The translations under genes and the position numbers were made by a program. A DNA stretch of 64,000 bases. It comes from SXOA01 sp046593355. Lineage in GTDB: Bacteria > Planctomycetota > Planctomycetia > Pirellulales > Pirellulaceae. This document shows, in pieces, positions 44,463 to 51,100 of this stretch. The notes beneath the pieces are model-generated. The model worked only from the letters and a program-made list of their open reading frames with translations. It did not search any database and was not told the DNA's origin. Every line of letters begins with the position of its first letter. Within the stretch, counting starts at the first letter, position 1. The stretch covers positions 1-64,000 of the forward strand of contig JBKJNY010000111.1 in NCBI GenBank assembly GCA_046593355.1, read 5' to 3'.

Positions 44463-44548
44463 GGGAAAACCTTCTTTTGGATCCCAAATTCCACGGCGGC
44501 GGCAACCACATCAGAACCATCCGCCCACCAGAACCAACGCTGGGCGCG

Positions 44549-44749
44549 TCACTTCGTCTTGCGAGCTGCCAGGTACTCATCCACGCTGCGGTATTGAAGC
44601 GGCTTGCTCCGTGCTTTGCGGAGCCACTCGATGTCCTCGGCGTCCTCCACCCGTTCGAGCAATTCCTGGTATGCCTCGATGGGAATAATCTCGGAGACGG
44701 GTTTCCCCTTACAGGTGACGATCTGGGGTTCGGCAAGTGCTGCCTTCAT
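44549..44749 (-). CDS. Phd/YefM-family antitoxin, orphan
   Basis: A 66-aa protein with the Phd/YefM pattern: the N-terminal DNA-binding part QIVTCKGKPVSEIIPIEAYQ and a flexible, charged C-terminus. The expected toxin gene (YoeB, Doc or RelE) does not follow within the window; the next gene downstream is the 63-aa protein on the same strand 86 bases away. The ATG at 44749 is chosen; a longer TTG-initiated frame is less likely. Confidence 0.75.
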   Translation of the reverse strand: MKAALAEPQIVTCKGKPVSEIIPIEAYQELLERVEDAEDIEWLRKARSKPLQYRSVDEYLAARKTK

Positions 44750-44797
44750 ATCCGGCAATATATACTCCCAGTGACGACACGCCAAGATGCGCTCCGC

Positions 44798-45039
44798 TAA
44801 TTCGACTGTTTGAATTCGTCACCACCCGGGCTCGCCCCGGTGGAACGCTGTTTGGAAACCAGAAACGACGGCATCCACCTTCCCGCCTCTCCGCCGGTTT
44901 TGGGGGCCGCCACCGGCGGCCCGCAAAATCGGCGGAGAGGCGGGGGCATTGGTTTGGCGCATCTTCTGGTTTCCAAACTTGCTTCCGCTGGGGCAAGCCC
45001 AGCGGTGGCAAATCTCGCAGAACTCAAACAGTCGAACTA
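44798..45039. mobile_element. MITE-like element with 16-bp terminal inverted repeats and giant hairpin
   Basis: The termini TAATTCGACTGTTTGA (44798-44813) and TCAAACAGTCGAACTA (45024-45039) are inverted with one mismatch, 13 central bases perfect. Inside, large arms also pair: CCACCCGGGCTCGCCCCGG against the distal GGGGCAAGCCCAGCGG, and TCCGCCGGTTTTGGGGGCCG against CAAAATCGGCGGAGAGGCGG. The whole 242 bases can fold as one long hairpin. There is no coding capacity. Non-autonomous MITE or a structural RNA element are both possible. Confidence 0.7.
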
Positions 45040-45071
45040 GATGACTAACGCGTTGTCAACGCTTAGACTGA

Positions 45072-45150
45072 GGCGTAGCCACGGTCGCCAGACCGTGGGA
45101 TATCGATTGTTTTTTTGCGATCCGCCCACGCTCTGGTGAGCGTGGCTACA
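45072..45150. repeat. GTAGCCACGGTCGCCAGACC / CTCTGGTGAGCGTGGCTAC inverted repeat
   Basis: The pair GTAGCCACG...CAGACCGTGG and CCCACGCTCTGGTGAGCGTGGCTAC faces each other just upstream of the hybrid kinase ATG at 45176. Mismatches exist in the arms; the loop is T-rich. Confidence 0.6.
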
Positions 45151-45175
45151 AACAAACACTAGGACCGCCCGCGGG

Positions 45176-47800
45176 ATGAGCAGGGAACAGCAAACGCGCG
45201 AAAGGAACGAGGCGCTGGCGGCGCTGGAATCGGTGCTTTGCACCGAGGAGTTGCACCGCCGGCCAGCGCGCGAGCCGGACTATGAGCGCGAGAGCCGTGC
45301 GCTGGTATCGCTGGCACGGGCGCTGGCCGATTCGCCGCGCACCATTCTGCAGACATTGGCCGACACGATCCTGGAGGTGATCCAGGCCGACTCGGCTGGG
45401 ATCAGCCTCGTGACCGAAGATGAACAGAGGTTCCACTGGCCGGCGATTGCCGGCGTGTGGAAGCCGCACATCGGCGGCGGCACGCCGCGTGACTTCGGCC
45501 CGTGCGGCGACGTGCTGGATCGCAACTGTCCCCTGATGTTCAGGCACTTCGAGCGGCGCTACACCTATTTCCAGCCGGTGACGCCACCGGCGGAAGAGTG
45601 CCTGCTGGTTCCTTTCTATGTCGAGGGGAAAGCGGTCGGCACGATCTGGGCGATCGCGCATGATGAGCGCCGTACGTTCGACAGCGAAGACCTGAGGATG
45701 CTTGTGAGCCTGGGCACGTTCACCTCGGCAGCCTACCAGGCTGTGGAGCAATTGCACACGCTCAGCAAGCAAGGCCATGACCGCCAGGAAGCCACGCAAG
45801 GCATGCGCGAGATGAACGAGGCGCTGCTGGTCTCTGCGGTTCGCCAGCACGAGTTGGCCGAGCAGGCAGAGCAGGCGGATGCGTTGGTGCGCGAAAGCGA
45901 AGAACGCTACCACACCTTATTCGACTTTGTTCCCGTGGCCGTCTATTCCTGTGCGACCTCGGGTGTGATTCAGAATTTCAACCGCCGCGCCGCGGAATTG
46001 TGGGGCCGTGAGCCAGCGATGGGGGATACCGACGAGCGGTTTTGTGGCTCGTTCAAGTTGTTCCGTTCGGACGGCAGTTTCATGCCCCACGACCAGTGTC
46101 CCATGGCCGAGGTGCTGAGCGGAAAAATAGCGGAGATGCGTGACGCCGAAGTGCTCATCGAGCGGCCCGACGGTTCGCAAATTACCGTCGTTGTGAATAT
46201 CCGTCCGCTGAAAAACCAACGCGGAGAAGTCACGGGAGCAATCAATTGTTTTTACGACATCACGGAACGCAAGCTGGCTGAACAGAAGTTTCGAGGTCTG
46301 TTGGAATCCGCGCCGGATGCGATGATTATCACAAACCCAGAAGGACAGATTACGCTGGTCAATGCCCAAACAGAAAAACTGTTCAGATATGCTCGTAACG
46401 AACTCATGGGGAAGCTCATCGAGGTTCTCATCCCGCAGCGTTTCCGTGACCATCACCCCGGCCATCGCCATAGCTTTCTTGCTGATCCTCGTTTGCGGCC
46501 AATGGGGACTAGTCTGGAACTTTGGGCTTTGCGCAAGGATGGGACCGAGTTTCCAGTGGAGATCAGCTTAAGCCCCCTGGAAACCGAGGCGGGAATTCTT
46601 GTCACCGCCGCCATTCGCGACATCACCGAACGCAAGCGGATGGAGAATGCATTGCGCCAGGTCGCCGCCGAAATGTCCGAGGCCGACCGCCGCAAGAACG
46701 AGTTCCTGGCGATGCTGGCCCACGAGCTCCGCAACCCCCTCGCCCCGATCCGCAACGCCGTGCAGATCCTGCGGCTGACGGGGGACCACGACGAGTCCGT
46801 CCAATCGGCGTCCGCGATGATGGAGCGCCAGGTGAACCAGATGGTGCGGCTGGTGGACGATTTGCTCGACGTGAGCCGCATCAGCCGGGGCAAGATCGAA
46901 CTTCGCCGGGGTCGGATCGAACTGGCATCGTGCGTACACCACGCCGTCGAAGCCGCCCGCTCGCTGCACCAGAGCATGAACCATGAATTGACCGTCACGC
47001 TGCCGCCACGGCCCATTTACCTGAACGCGGACCTGACCCGGTTGTCCCAGGTGGTGGGCAACCTGCTCAACAATGCCTGCAAATTCACCGACAAGGGAGG
47101 CCGCATTTGGCTCACGATCGAGCGCGAGGGCGAGCAGGCCGTAATCCGCGTGCGGGACAACGGCATCGGCATCTCCGCCGACCAACTTCCCCGCATCTTC
47201 GAGATGTTTGTGCAGATCGATACCTCTCTGGAGCGGAGCGTCAGCGGTTTGGGCATCGGCCTGACCCTGGTGAAGAGCCTGGTGGAGATGCACGGCGGCA
47301 CCGTGGAAGTGCATAGCGATGGCGTCGGGCAAGGGACGGAGTTCGTCGTGCGCTTACCGATGGCGAGTGACGAGACGAAGAGTGGCGAGGAAGGTCTCGC
47401 CACTGACCATTTGCCACTCGCCACTTCCTCCCGCCGCATCCTCGTGGTCGATGACAACCGGGACTCCGCCACCACCCTGGCCATGCTGCTCAAGCTGACC
47501 GGCAACCAGACGCAAACCGCCTATGACGGCCTGGAAGCGGTGGAGGCCGCGGAGACGTTCAGGCCCGACGTAATCCTGCTCGACATCGGCCTGCCCAAGC
47601 TCAACGGCTACGAAGCCTGCCGTCGCATCCGCGAGCAGCCCTGGGGCAAGAGCATCGTGGTGGTTGCCCTGACCGGCTGGGGCCAGGAGGAAGACCGGCA
47701 GAAGTCCAAGGACGCGGGATTCAACGGCCACATGGTCAAGCCTGTGGACCTCGCCGCGCTCACCAAGCTGCTGGCCGAGCTGCTGCCGAGCCTGGTATAA
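45176..47800 (+). CDS. Soluble hybrid histidine kinase: GAF-PAS-PAS-HisKA-HATPase-REC
   Basis: An 874-aa protein. Domains in order: GAF (about 40-200, with FHWPAIAGVWKPHIGGG), PAS (about 235-360), PAS (about 365-490, with TLVNAQTEKLFRYARNELMGK), HisKA with His516 in AHELRNPLAPIRN, HATPase (about 600-735; NLLNNACKF, RDNGIGIS) and REC with Asp803 in ILLDIGLPKLNG. No membrane or signal segment exists, so the signal is cytoplasmic (possibly small molecule or redox). The kinase-REC linker (residues ~729-752, DNA 47361-47430) is repeat-like (SDETKSGEEGLATDHLPLAT). It is a phosphorelay hub; no partner HPt or receiver is nearby. Confidence 0.93.
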   Translation: MSREQQTRERNEALAALESVLCTEELHRRPAREPDYERESRALVSLARALADSPRTILQTLADTILEVIQADSAGISLVTEDEQRFHWPAIAGVWKPHIGGGTPRDFGPCGDVLDRNCPLMFRHFERRYTYFQPVTPPAEECLLVPFYVEGKAVGTIWAIAHDERRTFDSEDLRMLVSLGTFTSAAYQAVEQLHTLSKQGHDRQEATQGMREMNEALLVSAVRQHELAEQAEQADALVRESEERYHTLFDFVPVAVYSCATSGVIQNFNRRAAELWGREPAMGDTDERFCGSFKLFRSDGSFMPHDQCPMAEVLSGKIAEMRDAEVLIERPDGSQITVVVNIRPLKNQRGEVTGAINCFYDITERKLAEQKFRGLLESAPDAMIITNPEGQITLVNAQTEKLFRYARNELMGKLIEVLIPQRFRDHHPGHRHSFLADPRLRPMGTSLELWALRKDGTEFPVEISLSPLETEAGILVTAAIRDITERKRMENALRQVAAEMSEADRRKNEFLAMLAHELRNPLAPIRNAVQILRLTGDHDESVQSASAMMERQVNQMVRLVDDLLDVSRISRGKIELRRGRIELASCVHHAVEAARSLHQSMNHELTVTLPPRPIYLNADLTRLSQVVGNLLNNACKFTDKGGRIWLTIEREGEQAVIRVRDNGIGISADQLPRIFEMFVQIDTSLERSVSGLGIGLTLVKSLVEMHGGTVEVHSDGVGQGTEFVVRLPMASDETKSGEEGLATDHLPLATSSRRILVVDDNRDSATTLAMLLKLTGNQTQTAYDGLEAVEAAETFRPDVILLDIGLPKLNGYEACRRIREQPWGKSIVVVALTGWGQEEDRQKSKDAGFNGHMVKPVDLAALTKLLAELLPSLV

Positions 47801-47828
47801 GCGGGGACGAAGGCCGTCGCGAAGATTT

Positions 47829-47978
47829 GTAGGGTGCATGAGCGTCAGCGATATGCACGCGTATCGTCTATGGCGAGCAGAAAAAACCGCTCCCGACGGA
47901 TGATTCGTTGACGGGGCAAGAACACGCGGTTTAGCGACGCGTAACACGCGTGCATTTCGTGTTACTCATGCACCCTAC
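47829..47978. repeat. Inverted repeat GTAGGGTGCATGA/TCATGCACCCTAC
   Basis: Thirteen-base arms at 47829-47841 and 47966-47978 match exactly, with ATGCACGCG/CGCGTGCAT arms inside. The right arm includes the stop codon of the hydrolase gene, so it affects the 3' ends of both convergent transcripts. Confidence 0.75.
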
Positions 47979-48982
47979 TTTTTCCCCGCGTCCGCGAAGA
48001 ACTCTCCCGTCTTCCCGAGCGCATCGAGCATGTGCCACGCAACGCTGTAGTGCCCCCCGGTATACCAGTGGATGGGAGGCTCGCCGAAGGCTTTCCAGAG
48101 CGACTCGGTGCAAGCTTTGGGGATGACTTCGTCCTCCTTGGCGTTCATCATCAGGATGCGGCGTCCTTTCACGTTGGCGGCATAGGTGACGGGGTCAATG
48201 TCGTGTAGGGTCTTCAGGAATTCTTCCTTGTCGGGGAGCTTGCCAAACTCCTTGCGGTACTTCTCAATCTCTTTGGATTCGATGATGACCTTGCCCAGGT
48301 CTCCGCCGGCCAATAGCAGGCAGACATTCTTCAATCGCGGCTCGGCGGTGGCGGCAAGGGCCCCGGTGATGCCGCCGAGGCTGATACCAAAGATGCCGAG
48401 CTCGTCGGGGTTGACTTCCTCGCGAGCCCCCAGCCAGGCTGTGCCGCGGCGAATATCCAAGACCGCCTGCGTCATCCCCTCCACGGTTTCCTCCGGCTTG
48501 GGGCTGATCATCCGCCGGGAGTTCGCCGGATCCCGCCGCGGGCCGTAATACGGCATCTTCAAAAACAGCGCCGCCACCCCGCGCTGCGCCAGGTTATTGC
48601 AAAACAGCCGCGAGAGCTGAAAGTCGCCGCCCAGAATATGCAGCACGACCACGCCGGGCGCTTTTTTACCTTCGGCCAGCCCCTTGGGGCGGTAATACTC
48701 GCAGTGGACCGTGTTGTTGATCTCGCTGGCGGTCTTCACGGGCGATGGGAACGTCACTTCCCAGATTTCCAGCGTCTTCGATTCCAGCGGAAACCGCGTC
48801 CCTTCGTAAGCAAAGGAATGCGCCGCCAGCTTGAAGCGCTCGGGGATACCCGTTTCATTTTCGGCGGGGACGTACTTCACCTCGCCGGACATCTTCTTGG
48901 GAGGTGCTGGTTCTTCGCCAAAGAGGCAGAAGGGCGCACACAGGGGCACGAAGGCGCAGAGGAGGGAGAGGCGAGTCATCAT
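47975..48982 (-). CDS. Exported alpha/beta hydrolase (dienelactone hydrolase-like)
   Basis: A 335-aa secreted hydrolase. The start at 48982 (two adjacent ATGs) is followed by a signal peptide (LSLLCAFVPLCAPFCLFG). The alpha/beta hydrolase features are APGVVVLHILGGD (oxyanion region), the nucleophile elbow GIFGISLGGITG (Ser), the Asp region NAKEDEVIP and His in WYTGGHYSV. Closest by pattern are dienelactone-hydrolase/acetyl-xylan-esterase-like secreted enzymes. Substrate is undetermined. It is downstream of the 51-aa antitoxin-like gene on the same strand, with 67 bases between. Confidence 0.85.
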   Translation of the reverse strand: MMTRLSLLCAFVPLCAPFCLFGEEPAPPKKMSGEVKYVPAENETGIPERFKLAAHSFAYEGTRFPLESKTLEIWEVTFPSPVKTASEINNTVHCEYYRPKGLAEGKKAPGVVVLHILGGDFQLSRLFCNNLAQRGVAALFLKMPYYGPRRDPANSRRMISPKPEETVEGMTQAVLDIRRGTAWLGAREEVNPDELGIFGISLGGITGALAATAEPRLKNVCLLLAGGDLGKVIIESKEIEKYRKEFGKLPDKEEFLKTLHDIDPVTYAANVKGRRILMMNAKEDEVIPKACTESLWKAFGEPPIHWYTGGHYSVAWHMLDALGKTGEFFADAGKK

Positions 48983-49049
48983 TGTCGGACCAGAGTCAGA
49001 GTGTGGGCTAAAGTGGTGTGCAACGACCGGCTTCAAAGTCCGCGTTCGC

Positions 49050-49205
49050 CTAGCGAGCTGCGTTGTCTAATCGCCCGGAGCGAGCATCGTCCTCAATTTG
49101 CCGGTCCCAGGCGTCGGCCCGAAATTCGTCGAACCAACGAGAGAATGCGTGAAGGTCGTCCGGTGGGAGCTTAGAAACCGCCTCTTGGATTTCTTTCAAA
49201 CTCAT
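49050..49205 (-). CDS. 51-aa antitoxin-like protein (ParE/RelE-type partner), orphan
   Basis: A 51-aa protein beginning MSLKEIQEAVSKLPPDDL and containing W-F-x-x-F and AWDRQIEDDARSGRLD, the pattern of small addiction-module antitoxins that pair with RelE/ParE toxins (WFDEFDAxxWDxxIExD). AAAGGAG precedes the ATG. The expected toxin gene does not follow; the next gene is a hydrolase. It may be a surviving solitary antitoxin. Confidence 0.75.
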   Translation of the reverse strand: MSLKEIQEAVSKLPPDDLHAFSRWFDEFRADAWDRQIEDDARSGRLDNAAR

Positions 49206-49290
49206 GAGGTTTCTCCTTTCAAGACTACCTTACAGCAAGCTTTGACCGTTATAACATCTCTCATCACTTCTCCCAACGGAATTTCGTGAC

Positions 49291-50178
49291 ATGGCTGTCC
49301 CCTCCCTCAACTGCATCTACCACGGCGATGCCCTTTCGGTCCTATCCACTTGGCCGGAGGAGCTTGTGGATTGCATTGTCACCAGCCCGCCGTATTATCG
49401 GCAGCGGGATTATGCCGGGGAGGCGAAGCAGGTGGGGATGGAGGAGACGCCGCGGGAATATGTCCGCCGCCTGGTGGCGATTTTTGGCCAGTGCCGCCGC
49501 GTGCTCAAGGAGAGCGGCTCGCTGTGGCTGGTTATCGGCGACAAGTATGACGGGGGCGAGCAGCTTGGGCTGCCGTGGCGGGTCGCCCTGGCCCTGGTCG
49601 ATGACGGCTGGATTTTGCGGAGCGATTGCATCTGGCACAAGCCGAACGCGATGCCGTCGTCGGTGAAGAACCGCCCCACGACCGACCACGAATACATCTT
49701 CTTCTTCACGAAAGCCAAGTCCTACCACTACGACGCCGACGCCATCCGCGAGCCGCACGTCACCTTCAGCGAAAACAGCCGCATGAAAGGTGGCCGCGGC
49801 CACTTCGGCCAGCGCGGCGGCACGCCGGAGGCCGGGAAGAACGCCGGCGACAACAACCTACACGACGGCCGCTGGGACCAGGCCTTTCACCCGCTCGGCC
49901 GCAACAAGCGCACCGTCTGGTCCATCCCCCTCTCCAAATTCCGCGGAGCCCATTTCGCCGTCTTCCCCGAATCCCTCGTACAAACCTGCCTCCTCGCCGC
50001 CTGTCCGGAAGCGGGGCTCGTCCTCGACCCCTTCCTCGGTAGCGGCACGACGGCGGTCGTCGCCAAAAAGCTGGGACGCAAATACCTGGGAATCGACTGC
50101 TCGGAAGAATACTGCGCGCTCGCCAAGGAGCGGCTGGCCGGTGTAAGCGCGCTGCGGCAGAAGAAGCTGGCTCTTTGA
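49291..50178 (+). CDS. Orphan DNA methyltransferase (N6_N4 family, beta-class order)
   Basis: A 295-aa DNA methylase. The catalytic motif is TSPPYY (residues 31-36) and the SAM-binding motif DPFLGSGTT comes later (about 245-253), so motif IV precedes motif I, as in the beta class. TSPPYY points to N4-cytosine methylation more than N6-adenine, but the family contains both. There is no restriction endonuclease or specificity gene beside it. It may be a regulatory or phage-derived methylase. Size is normal. It starts within 86 bases of the divergent 51-aa gene. Confidence 0.88.
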   Translation: MAVPSLNCIYHGDALSVLSTWPEELVDCIVTSPPYYRQRDYAGEAKQVGMEETPREYVRRLVAIFGQCRRVLKESGSLWLVIGDKYDGGEQLGLPWRVALALVDDGWILRSDCIWHKPNAMPSSVKNRPTTDHEYIFFFTKAKSYHYDADAIREPHVTFSENSRMKGGRGHFGQRGGTPEAGKNAGDNNLHDGRWDQAFHPLGRNKRTVWSIPLSKFRGAHFAVFPESLVQTCLLAACPEAGLVLDPFLGSGTTAVVAKKLGRKYLGIDCSEEYCALAKERLAGVSALRQKKLAL

Positions 50179-50183
50179 CACCC

Positions 50184-50260
50184 GTTGGAGTCCCGCCTTC
50201 AGGCGGCTCCCGGCTTCCAATCGAAACTACTCCCAAGCCGCCTGAAGGCGGGACTCCAAC
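50184..50260. repeat. 25-bp perfect inverted repeat GTTGGAGTCCCGCCTTCAGG
   Basis: Left arm 50184-50208, right arm 50236-50260, perfect over 25 bases, beginning two bases after the region past the methylase stop codon. A second copy occupies 50719-50795. Confidence 0.85.
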
Positions 50261-50718
50261 GCGAGCAGCCCATGACCCGCTGATCGCCTAGCTCATCACC
50301 GGTCCCTGGAGGACCATTTTCCCTTAGTGGGAATTTCGGTCCCGAGAACCTGAAAACTGGTATAAGCCGGATTCCACCCGGCTTATTCCTATGGTTTTGC
50401 CCTCCCGGACAGAGCCTCGCTGCCGCCCTAACTCCCTGTCCGCCAGCCACTTCCGCTCTACGGCCGCCAGGAATAACCCGGAATATCCCCGCTTCCATGA
50501 TTCCGACCCATTCGGGGGATGTATGCGCAACATTATAAGCTGTTTTTAAGCACAGATCGCAGACTCCGCCACAACATTAGCGGCATAATTTCTTCCCTTA
50601 CGACCAACTTGTCAAAGATCGCACCGTCCCTGACCCGCGCGCGGCTCCACCGTCAATTAAACAAGTGTATACACCTCAGTTGGCACCGTCAAGCCCTGGG
50701 CGAAAGTTTTTTCTACTC

Positions 50719-50795
50719 GCTGGAGTCCCGCCTTCAGGCGGCTCTCGGCTTCCCGTCGATGCTGTTCCCAAACCGCCTGAAGGCGGGACTCCAGC
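50719..50795. repeat. Second copy of the TGGAGTCCCGCCTTCAGGCG inverted repeat
   Basis: Arms 50719-50743 and 50773-50795 match over 23 bases. The same core (GAGTCCCGCCTTCAGGCGG) is shared with 50184-50260, confirming a repeat family. Confidence 0.85.
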
Positions 50796-51100
50796 GCGGC
50801 ATTCCGCACCCCCAGCCCCACACCAGCACCACCGCCACCGCAAACGTCCAAACCATCAATAGCGAAATCGTCAGCCGGTTCTCCGGCCCGACCATTGAGG
50901 CAGCCTGCGGATGCTGAGCGGATTCCATTCGTGAGCCCCGAATAGGTCGGAAACCAACTTCCTGAGGAGCATCATAAGGCTTGGCGACCGGGGGAGGCAA
51001 CGGAAGCCGCCCAGGAGGCGTCCAGTTGGAATAGAGACTAGGCGGGCCGTAAGTCTTGCCGTGTGCCCAATTTCTTCAGAATAGACTCCGCTCCCGTAAG

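Larger units (their letters stand above)
50179..51100. other. Intergenic region with two copies of a 25-bp inverted repeat
   Basis: This 922-base gap holds inverted repeats at 50184-50260 and 50719-50795 (GGAGTCCCGCCTTCAGGCGG type) and a perfect ATAAGCCGG/CCGGCTTAT hairpin at 50362-50386. A weak open frame on the minus strand (about 50740-50930) has a hydrophobic stretch but runs into the repeat, so it is not called. The rest shows nothing recognisable. Confidence 0.6.

Noticed and set aside
50734..51000. Minus-strand frame with a hydrophobic segment
   Set aside because: The C-terminal part is the translated inverted repeat; could be a truncated small membrane protein but evidence is too weak.
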